Source of the DNA: Cloacibacillus porcorum
Lineage (GTDB): Bacteria; Synergistota; Synergistia; Synergistales; Synergistaceae
Assembly: GCF_001701045.1 (NCBI RefSeq)
Contig: NZ_CP016757.1
Span: 558,001-622,000 of the forward strand
DNA length: 64,000 bases
Direction of reading: 5' to 3'
A model generated the notes under the pieces. It was not told the DNA's origin and did not search any database. It saw nothing but the letters and a program-made list of their open reading frames with translations. Shown here in pieces: positions 57,589 through 64,000 of this stretch (positions within the stretch are counted from its first letter, which is position 1; every line of letters starts with the position of its first letter). The position numbers and the translations under genes are program-made.

Positions 57589-57650
57589 CGCGCCCCCAAT
57601 TCGCCACACCAGCCCTCGGGCAGGAGTGACGGATTGGGGGCGCGCTTTTT
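57589..57650 (+). terminator. Terminator of the efflux operon
   Basis: CGCGCCCCCAAT (57589-57600) pairs with ATTGGGGGCGCG (57633-57644), then TTTTT. The loop is about 32 bases. Confidence 0.82.
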
Positions 57651-57789
57651 GTACGTTGAAATGATACCCATAGAGACTCCGTACTCCAAAGTGACGGCGG
57701 CTACTCTTGCTATCCGTCTGTGATTGATTTTGATGGTTTTGTTCTAAACGGCAGCTGTAAAAACCGATACAATGTACGGTTCAGATTTG

Positions 57790-58689
57790 TTACGGCTGCT
57801 GCCGTTTCTGTTGGTTTTGCTTTCTTACCGCCGGGATCACCTCTACGGAGAGGACTCCCGCGAGGATGAGCGCCGAGGCGATGAAGATGCGCCAGGTCAT
57901 CGGTTCGCCGATAAAGATCACGCCGATGGCGCTGCCGAAGATGCCTGAGGTGGAGAGCAGGATCGCGACGTGCGTGGAGGTGGTGTATTTCTGCGCGGTG
58001 GTCTGGAGGACGAGGGTCAGCGCGAAGCCGATGGTGCCAGCGTAGACGATCGCCGCCCACGCCGCGCCGCTGAGATGCGCCGGTATCGGTTCAAAGGCGA
58101 GGGCCGCGGCCACGGCGAGGATCATGCCGCCGAAGGCCTGCCAGCAGGCGAGGCCGCAGGGATCGGCGCCGTCGACAAATTTCTGCACAAGCAGGATGTA
58201 GGCGGTGACGAAGAGCATCGCGCCCGCGGACAGCAGGTCGCCGATGTTTACCGAGAGGTTTCCGTCAAGGACGAGTCCCGCCATGCCCGCGGTGCAGAGG
58301 GCGACGGCGGTGACGACGTGCCAGCCGGGAAATTTTCTCGTGAAGAGCCATACGGAGAGCGGCACGAAGACGACGGACATGGAGATGATGAACGACTGGT
58401 TGCCGGCGGTGGTGTAGAGCAGGCCCACCGCCCCCGCGAGGTAGGCGCAGATAAAGACCATGCCGGTGAAGGTACCCGCGGCCTTCGCGCGGCGCTCCAT
58501 CGCCATCGCCCTTTTGCCGAATATGAGCATGACGGCGCCCCAGGCGATGATGAAACGCAGCGCGCAGAACCAGAAGGGGGTTATCCCGTCCAGAGCGTCT
58601 CGGATGACGACGTTCGTCGCCCCCCATATCAGGGCTACGAGGAGGACGGCGAGGTCTCCGATTATCATTTGTCTGCGCTTCGCTTCCAT
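57790..58689 (-). CDS. EamA/DMT-family transporter
   Basis: 299 residues with ten hydrophobic helices in two EamA repeats. The first begins LAVLLVALIWGATNVVIRDA and contains TPFWFCALRFIIAW; the second ends with STHVAILLSTSGIFGSAIGV and FIGEPMTWRIFIASALILAG. AAGAGG precedes the ATG. Drug/metabolite exporter of unknown substrate. Single gene. Confidence 0.92.
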   Translation of the reverse strand: MEAKRRQMIIGDLAVLLVALIWGATNVVIRDALDGITPFWFCALRFIIAWGAVMLIFGKRAMAMERRAKAAGTFTGMVFICAYLAGAVGLLYTTAGNQSFIISMSVVFVPLSVWLFTRKFPGWHVVTAVALCTAGMAGLVLDGNLSVNIGDLLSAGAMLFVTAYILLVQKFVDGADPCGLACWQAFGGMILAVAAALAFEPIPAHLSGAAWAAIVYAGTIGFALTLVLQTTAQKYTTSTHVAILLSTSGIFGSAIGVIFIGEPMTWRIFIASALILAGVLSVEVIPAVRKQNQQKRQQP

Positions 58690-58955
58690 GGCAATAAAAC
58701 CTCTTTTTCCGCGGTATATTTTTTACGAACATCGTTATATTATATCATTTAGTAAAATAACGGTAAAAAGATAGAATAATTTTCTCTAGTGGTTTCTCTT
58801 CGCCTGCGTTCTTTACAGATTTATTTTTTGTCTCCGGCTTATAATCGAGACGCCCGGCTGACTGTTAGCGTTCCGCCCCTGCGGCTGTATTTCGTGGGAG
58901 AGATTTTTTTGTTTTTTGTTCAGCCGGCGTTTTGCAGCTTCACCGAAAGGGGCCG

Positions 58956-59279
58956 ATGATGGAGAATACTGGAAATAACGCGAAGAGGTTATGGAAACGG
59001 ATTTTGTGGGTACCGACCCTGATCACGTTCGCTGCCTGCGCCAGTATCGCGGCCTTCAGCGTAAGCACGGTGCGGGCGGCAGATTTCTGTGCTGCTTTTG
59101 AGCAGGGATGCCGCGCCTGCTCGCTCCGCGCACACGTCTCCGTCAGCGTAGGGATCGCCGTCACCGTCGGCTGGCAGAAGAGCTTTGACGAGCTGTACCG
59201 CGAGGCCGACGCCGCGCTTTACCGCGTTAAAGCGGAGGGAAAGAACGACTACCACATTTATAACGACGGTGTAGCGTAA
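58956..59279 (+). pseudogene. Internally deleted dCache-GGDEF remnant
   Basis: 107 residues from ATG 58956 (AAAGGGG upstream; ATG 58959 also possible). The N-terminus has one membrane helix like that of the diguanylate cyclase at 59718. It then jumps directly to the extreme C-terminus of a GGDEF domain: SVSVGIAVTVGWQKSFDELY and READAALYRVKAEGKNDYHI closely match the end of the 59718 protein. The sensor, PAS and GGDEF catalytic motif are missing, yet the joint is in frame and RBS and terminator are kept. It is most simply the remnant of a tandem paralogue; a small membrane protein role is possible but unsupported. Confidence 0.75.
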
Positions 59280-59280
59280 G

Positions 59281-59316
59281 CCGGGCTGCAGCGCTGGTCA
59301 CGCAGCCGGTGTTTTT
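59281..59316 (+). terminator. Terminator after the GGDEF remnant
   Basis: CCGGGCTGC (59281-59289) pairs with GCAGCCGG (59302-59309) with one bulge, then GTTTTT. Confidence 0.65.
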
Positions 59317-59717
59317 GGAAACTTTTCACGTTATTTATTTTTAAGGATGGTTACTTCATGATAATTTTAAGAACTATGGTGATATAAAAATTAATATACC
59401 TTTTTTAATAATTGACCTTATCCCGTAGCTGCTCATATAGCTAACGCGCCGCCACTTTTGCTTCTCCATTTTTAACTGAGATATTTCGCAGTCAGCGCCG
59501 TCCGCCGGCAGTGGCATTTACGGCGGTATTTCATACGCCTGCCATGAGTGATTATTTGGATATTTACAATTTTGAATTGAAAAGAGTATAATTATAAAAT
59601 ATTCTGTAATAATTAATGAACTTTAATGGTCATAAATGTAAATTAAGGTTATAAAAACCTGATAAAGCCATACCCTCTGACATTATCCGGCCTGTCATCA
59701 ATTGGAAGGAGATATTT
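59317..59717. other. AT-rich gap before the diguanylate cyclase
   Basis: About 400 bases of AT-rich sequence. I see no gene or recognisable RNA. The promoter of the cyclase must lie here; AT-rich TATAAT-like stretches around 59590-59600 are candidates only. Confidence 0.4.
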
Positions 59718-61598
59718 ATGGTAAATTTGAAAAAATACGCGGCAAGGGATATTTGCCGTATTATCGGCGTCCCCTCCGTCATTGCGCTGGCGGCCTTTGT
59801 CAGTATGCTTATATTCAGCGTCGAAGTTACGCACCAGACTGAGGAAAATACGTTTTCCATGCTGATGGATTCCGCGAAGCAGCAGGTCATGCTATTCGAC
59901 GTGTCGATAGAGGGGCAGGTCAACATGCTTTCGACTCTTGCCGACAGTATCGCCAAGCCGGTGGGTGAGGGGCGTGATCTCAGGGAATTTATACCGCGGC
60001 TGGAGGTGATGAAATATTCCTCCAACTTTACAAATGTGGGGATCACGGGCAAGGACGGAGAGGGATATATCTCAAGCGGCCATCATATCGATATTGCGGA
60101 CAGAGGTTATTTTCAGAAGAGTATGCTCTTTCAGACCGTCGTCGAGAAGGTAAAATTAGGCAAGGTCATTAAAACGCCAATTTTTATCATATCGGTGCCG
60201 ATAGTAGATAATGACCGCGTGGTGGGTATTCTTTTCGGAAGCTATGATTTTTCCCAGTTCAAGTCGATTGCGAAGATAGATGCCTTTAAGGGCAGCAGCT
60301 ATTGTTTTATCGTCGACAGCGACGGCGATATCGTGATCGGCACGGATAAGCGTCATTTCTTTACGGACGGCAAGTTAGCGGAGGAGTCGCTGTATAGCGT
60401 TAATTTTCTGGATGAACTGAAGAACGGCACTATCGACAGAAGAGATTCTTTTGATAAGTTCATGAATAATTTTAAATCTGAAAGAGGCGGGATGTTCGGT
60501 TACTCTTTCGGCGGGAGCAGACGTTATGCCGTTTATCAGCCGCTTGGTATCAACGGCTGGGTCCTGTTCAATATGATAGACGCCTCTTCGGTCGACGCGC
60601 GGAAGAATAAGATACTGTATTCCGCCTTCGTCGTCATCGGGATCGTCGCCCTCTGTTCGCTGTTTTTAGTCTTCTGTATATACAGACTGAACGCCGAGAA
60701 GAACAGAGAGCTTCGTGAGAGCGAGGAGCTCTATCGCGTCGTTGAAAATTTTACCAATATGGTGATTTTTGACATGAGTATAAAGAACGACACGATCAGA
60801 TATAACGAAAATTTTGAGGAGATGTTCGGTTATAAGCCGAGGTTCTTTAAGTTCTCCGAACTTGTGGAAAATTATGCTGCTATAGTATACGAGGATGATC
60901 TGCCGATGATCGACAAGATGCTGAACGCCATCCCCGTCGCCGAGTGCGGCTCGGTGGAATTTCGCTGTATCTCTCCCTTCGGTTATTGTATTTGGATGAG
61001 GATCGAGTATAACAAGCTGCACGGCGAGGACGGACAGGTCCAGCGCATCGTCGGACGGCTGACGAATATCGACGACGAGAAGAAGAAGTTTCAGAGGCTG
61101 CGTTTGGCGGCGGAGCGCGATTCTCTTACGGGGCTGCTGAACCGCAAGACGGCGGAGGGACAGATAAGGGCCGCCCTTGCGGGAGGTGGCGGCGGGCTGC
61201 ATGCCCTTTTCATCATCGATGTGGATGATTTCAAGTCGATCAACGACGGCTTTGGGCATATTGAGGGAGACCGGGTGCTCATGGTGATCGCGAAGGCGAT
61301 GGAGGAATTTTTCCGCGGCTCCGATATTATCGGGAGGCTCGGCGGCGATGAATTTGTTGTGTTGTTGAAGGATATTCCCTCGATCGATGTCTTGAAGACG
61401 CGGGCCGCGGGCTTACGCGCCCTTTTTTCAAAGATAGGCGGCTCCTGTTCACTTCCTGGGCATATCTCCGCGAGCTTCGGCGTCTCAGTCGCCTCCGGCG
61501 GCCGGAAGAGTTTTGAGGAGCTTTATCGGGAGGCTGACGAGGCGCTGTACAGGGCCAAGGCCGAGGGGAAAAACGGTTATCATATTTACGGCGGTTAA
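59718..61598 (+). CDS. Membrane dCache-PAS-GGDEF diguanylate cyclase
   Basis: 626 residues; GGAAGGAG precedes the ATG. Membrane helix at 16-37, a periplasmic double-Cache sensor (40-290, with TGKDGEGYISSG, IADRGYFQ and ISVPIVDNDRVVGILFGSYD), a second helix (about 300-322), a PAS domain (335-460) and a GGDEF domain. The active site RLGGDEF has GGDEF at 542-546. The inhibitory I-site RGSD is at 533-536, exactly five residues before it, so product feedback is expected. It makes c-di-GMP from GTP in response to an extracellular small ligand, likely an amino or organic acid. Confidence 0.93.
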   Translation: MVNLKKYAARDICRIIGVPSVIALAAFVSMLIFSVEVTHQTEENTFSMLMDSAKQQVMLFDVSIEGQVNMLSTLADSIAKPVGEGRDLREFIPRLEVMKYSSNFTNVGITGKDGEGYISSGHHIDIADRGYFQKSMLFQTVVEKVKLGKVIKTPIFIISVPIVDNDRVVGILFGSYDFSQFKSIAKIDAFKGSSYCFIVDSDGDIVIGTDKRHFFTDGKLAEESLYSVNFLDELKNGTIDRRDSFDKFMNNFKSERGGMFGYSFGGSRRYAVYQPLGINGWVLFNMIDASSVDARKNKILYSAFVVIGIVALCSLFLVFCIYRLNAEKNRELRESEELYRVVENFTNMVIFDMSIKNDTIRYNENFEEMFGYKPRFFKFSELVENYAAIVYEDDLPMIDKMLNAIPVAECGSVEFRCISPFGYCIWMRIEYNKLHGEDGQVQRIVGRLTNIDDEKKKFQRLRLAAERDSLTGLLNRKTAEGQIRAALAGGGGGLHALFIIDVDDFKSINDGFGHIEGDRVLMVIAKAMEEFFRGSDIIGRLGGDEFVVLLKDIPSIDVLKTRAAGLRALFSKIGGSCSLPGHISASFGVSVASGGRKSFEELYREADEALYRAKAEGKNGYHIYGG

Positions 61599-61695
61599 AG
61601 CCCGGATGCCGGTTTGGTCATGTTTGCAGATAAGAGGAAGAGAACTTATAATTTAGCCCATGTATGAATCAGTGAAGTTTGACGGAGGGATTTTT

Positions 61696-62283
61696 ATGGG
61701 CAATTGTATCACCAGAGAGGCGGCCCTTGAGCTGCTTAGAAAATATAACAAAGAGGAGTTCCATCTGCTTCATGCTCTGACGGTGGAGGGCGTGATGCGC
61801 TGGTACGCGAACGATCTCGGTTACGGTGATGAGGCCGATTACTGGGCGGCGATAGGGCTGCTTCACGATATAGACTTTGAGCTCTATCCCGATGAGCATT
61901 GTAAAAAGGCTCCCGAGCTGCTGGCGGAGGGCGGCGTGGACGAGGCGATGATACGCTCCGTATGCAGCCACGGCTACGGCCTCTGCTCGGACATCAAGCC
62001 GGAGCATCTGATGGAAAAGGTATTATTTGCTTCCGACGAACTGACCGGTCTTATCGGAGCGGCAGCACTGATGCGCCCTTCAAAGAGCGTGCAGGATATG
62101 GAGCTCAAGAGCCTTAAAAAGAAGTATAAGGACAAGAAGTTCGCCGCCGGCTGTTCTCGCGAGGTGATCGCGCAGGGTGCGGAGATTCTTGGATGGGAGC
62201 TGGACACGCTGCTTGAAAAGACGCTTGAGGCGATGCGCTCCTGCGAAGCGGGCGTCGCCGCCGAGCTGGAAAGTATAAAATAG
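61696..62283 (+). CDS. HD-domain hydrolase
   Basis: 195 residues from ATG 61696 with GGAGGG upstream; the frame back to 61660 lacks a ribosome site. HD motifs: an early His in HLLHALTVEGVMRWYA, then AAIGLLHDIDFELYPDEH with the His-Asp pair, and a later Asp in LFASDELTGLIGAAALM. The small HDIG-type domain alone suggests a nucleotide or phosphate-ester hydrolase. It is immediately followed by mnmA with no gap (stop 62281-62283, start 62284). Confidence 0.88.
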   Translation: MGNCITREAALELLRKYNKEEFHLLHALTVEGVMRWYANDLGYGDEADYWAAIGLLHDIDFELYPDEHCKKAPELLAEGGVDEAMIRSVCSHGYGLCSDIKPEHLMEKVLFASDELTGLIGAAALMRPSKSVQDMELKSLKKKYKDKKFAAGCSREVIAQGAEILGWELDTLLEKTLEAMRSCEAGVAAELESIK

Positions 62284-63360
62284 TTGAACGGCAAAAGGGC
62301 GCTGATCGCGATGAGCGGCGGAGTTGACAGCTCCGTCGCCGCCTTTTTGACGAAGGAGGAGGGCTTCGACTGCGCCGGCGCGACGATGAAGCTCTTCTCG
62401 AACGAGGATATCGGCGTCGAGGGCGAGAGCCGCTGCTGCTCTCTTGACGATGTGGAGGATGCGCGCAGCGTCGCTAACCGGCTCGGTATCCCCTTCTTCG
62501 TCTTTAACTTTTCCGATAATTTCCGCCGCGAGGTGATAGAGCGCTTTATCGCCGCCTATAAGAGCGGCGCGACGCCCAATCCCTGCATCGACTGCAACCG
62601 TTTTCTGAAGTTTGACAAATTTTTCTCCCGCGCGAAGGAGCTTGATATCGGTCACATCGTGACCGGGCACTACGCCGCCGTCTATTATGACACGGCCTCG
62701 CGGCGCTGGGGGCTGAAAAAGGGGACGGACGAGAGCAAGGATCAGAGCTATGTCCTCTATTCGCTGACGCAGGAGCAGCTCGCGCACACGCTGCTGCCGC
62801 TCGGCGGCATGTCGAAGACCGAGGTGCGGGAGATCGCGCGGGATAACGGCTTTATCAACGCGAAGAAGCGGGAGAGCCAGGATATCTGCTTCGTCCCCGA
62901 CGGCGATTACGCCGCCTTTATCGAACGCTATACGGGGGAGCCGAACCGCCCCGGCAATTTCGTCGACGGCGAGGGGCGGGTACTAGGCCGCCACCGCGGC
63001 TTTGTCCGCTATACGATCGGCCAGCGGCGCGGCCTTGGACTCTCGCTGCGCGAACCCCTCTATGTCTGCGCGAAACGCGCGGCGGACAACACGGTGATAT
63101 TGGGCCGCGGCGAGGAGCTTTTCTCGAAGAGCCTCACCGCCTCGGGGATAAACCTCATCGCCTGTGAGAGGATATCGTCTCCGCTCCGTCTGCGGGCGAA
63201 GGTCCGCTATAAGCAGCGCGAGCAGTGGGCGACGGTGGAACAGACGGCGGAGGACCGTCTCCGCGTCGACTTCGACGAGCCGCAGCGCGCGGTGACCCCT
63301 GGGCAGGCGGTGGTGTTCTACGATGGCAGCTGCGTGGTCGGCGGCGGCACGATAGAGTAA
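62284..63360 (+). CDS. mnmA: tRNA-specific 2-thiouridylase MnmA
   Basis: 358 residues from TTG 62284, directly after the HD gene stop. PP-loop SGGVDSS (11-17); catalytic cysteines Cys101 in NPCIDCNRFLKF and Cys202 in SQDICFVPDG; GHYAAVYYD, DQSYVLYSLTQEQL and RYTIGQRRGLG are all diagnostic. It inserts sulfur at U34 of tRNA-Lys, -Glu and -Gln. The sulfur relay partner is not in the window. Confidence 0.97.
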   Translation: MNGKRALIAMSGGVDSSVAAFLTKEEGFDCAGATMKLFSNEDIGVEGESRCCSLDDVEDARSVANRLGIPFFVFNFSDNFRREVIERFIAAYKSGATPNPCIDCNRFLKFDKFFSRAKELDIGHIVTGHYAAVYYDTASRRWGLKKGTDESKDQSYVLYSLTQEQLAHTLLPLGGMSKTEVREIARDNGFINAKKRESQDICFVPDGDYAAFIERYTGEPNRPGNFVDGEGRVLGRHRGFVRYTIGQRRGLGLSLREPLYVCAKRAADNTVILGRGEELFSKSLTASGINLIACERISSPLRLRAKVRYKQREQWATVEQTAEDRLRVDFDEPQRAVTPGQAVVFYDGSCVVGGGTIE

Positions 63361-63388
63361 ATTTATGGACGCGGCTGGCGGCGGGTTA

Positions 63389-64000
63389 CTAAACCTGCGT
63401 GTTTTTACCGTCTGAATCCGCCGGACGCCGGTGGTCAATATAATCCAGAAAACGCCTCACAGCCAGCGGCACGCTCCCCTTGTCCCGAAAAGCCAGCCCA
63501 ATCTCACGGTAGGCCTGCACCTCCAATTTTTTTGTAATTATGCGGTATGGGATGCGCTGCAAGATGAGCTGTGGCAGGATGCTGATGCCGAGTCCGCTCT
63601 CCACCATCGACATTATGGCGTAATCGTCCCAGGTGGTGAAACGGACTTTAGGCGAGATGCCGCAGCGTTCAAATATCTCCGAAACTTCGGCCTTCGCCCC
63701 CTTTTCCAACAGCATGAAAGGATAGTCGCAGAGCGCCGCGACGGGAAAGTATCCGACGCCCGCTAGGGGATGGTCCTCCGGCATAACTACGAGGAGATGA
63801 TCCCGTTCAAGAAAGATCGTCTCAAATTCCGGAAGAGTGGGAAGGCGGATGAATCCGAAGTCGACGCGCCCCTCCGCGATCCAGCGTTCAATTTCCGTGT
63901 AGTCTCCCAACAACAGCTCGTAATCTATATTGGGATAGTCCTTCTGGAATTCTTTGATGATATTCGGCAGCCAGTGCGTAGCTACGCTTGAGAAGGTGCC
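63389..64000 (-). CDS. LysR-family regulator, C-terminal part (partial)
   Basis: The frame runs off the end of the window; the visible 203 residues begin GTFSSVATHWLPNIIKEFQK and continue as a LysR substrate-binding domain (LLGDYTEIERWIAEGRVDFG, LLVVMPEDHPLA, LCDYPFMLLEKGAKAEV, MVESGLGISILPQLIL). The DNA-binding HTH lies beyond 64000. It is convergent with mnmA. Target genes unknown. Confidence 0.92.
   Translation of the reverse strand, partial: GTFSSVATHWLPNIIKEFQKDYPNIDYELLLGDYTEIERWIAEGRVDFGFIRLPTLPEFETIFLERDHLLVVMPEDHPLAGVGYFPVAALCDYPFMLLEKGAKAEVSEIFERCGISPKVRFTTWDDYAIMSMVESGLGISILPQLILQRIPYRIITKKLEVQAYREIGLAFRDKGSVPLAVRRFLDYIDHRRPADSDGKNTQV

Noticed and set aside
1-64000. CRISPR arrays and prophage modules
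   Set aside because: No regularly spaced direct repeats and no capsid, tail or integrase genes were seen. The passenger repeats at 8.2-10.7 kb are protein repeats, not CRISPR.

Overview
This 64 kb window is chromosomal DNA of a GC-rich, diderm, amino-acid-fermenting anaerobe, most likely a member of the Synergistota (Cloacibacillus/Synergistes-like). The evidence is a surface protein ending in a Synergist-CTERM-type sorting tail (24043-25824), outer-membrane machinery (an autotransporter and a TolC-type channel), a minimal two-gene SUF system (sufC-sufB), carbamate kinase, a tripartite tricarboxylate (TctCBA) transporter and numerous peptide or amino-acid enzymes. The genus is inferred, not proven.

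Layout. 1-6 kb: 3' end of a molybdenum hydroxylase, a cupin, gpt, a frameshifted MBL hydrolase with its DUF3006 partner, an AEC carrier and carbamate kinase. 6-12.3 kb: two identical tRNA-Tyr genes with near-identical promoters bracket a polytopic membrane protein and a large autotransporter; tRNA-Thr follows. 12.4-20.7 kb: a HigBA-like toxin-antitoxin pair, a PQQ-type sugar dehydrogenase, a BASS-family transporter, an orphan ParB-like protein, gamma-glutamyltransferase and an RclA-like reductase. 20.7-24 kb: two 1449-bp IS3-family elements in inverted orientation, inserted in a GC-rich palindromic repeat. 24-33 kb: the Synergist-CTERM surface protein, a GntP permease, and a FadR-type regulator divergent from a NicX/M29-like hydrolase plus tctCBA. 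33.7-44.4 kb: a dense housekeeping run (yfcE, GAF protein, PHP phosphatase, ltaE, pmbA, amidase, GerMN protein, rph, rdgB, secG, NAPRTase, rplM-rpsI). 44.8-57.6 kb: an autoregulated TetR-GNAT pair, sufCB, an Ntn hydrolase, corA with a structured leader, and a TetR-controlled HlyD/ABC/TolC exporter. 57.8-64 kb: an EamA transporter, an internally deleted GGDEF remnant beside its intact relative, an HD protein, mnmA and a partial LysR gene.

Most notable reading: in both large surface proteins the best ribosome-binding site and ATG lie exactly one nucleotide out of frame with the signal peptide, and a homopolymer (A6 for the autotransporter, C9 for the Synergist-CTERM protein) sits between them. 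A one-base change in tract length would restore a well-formed secreted protein in each case. This is the architecture of slipped-strand phase variation (or transcriptional slippage), although homopolymer sequencing error cannot be excluded from one sequence.
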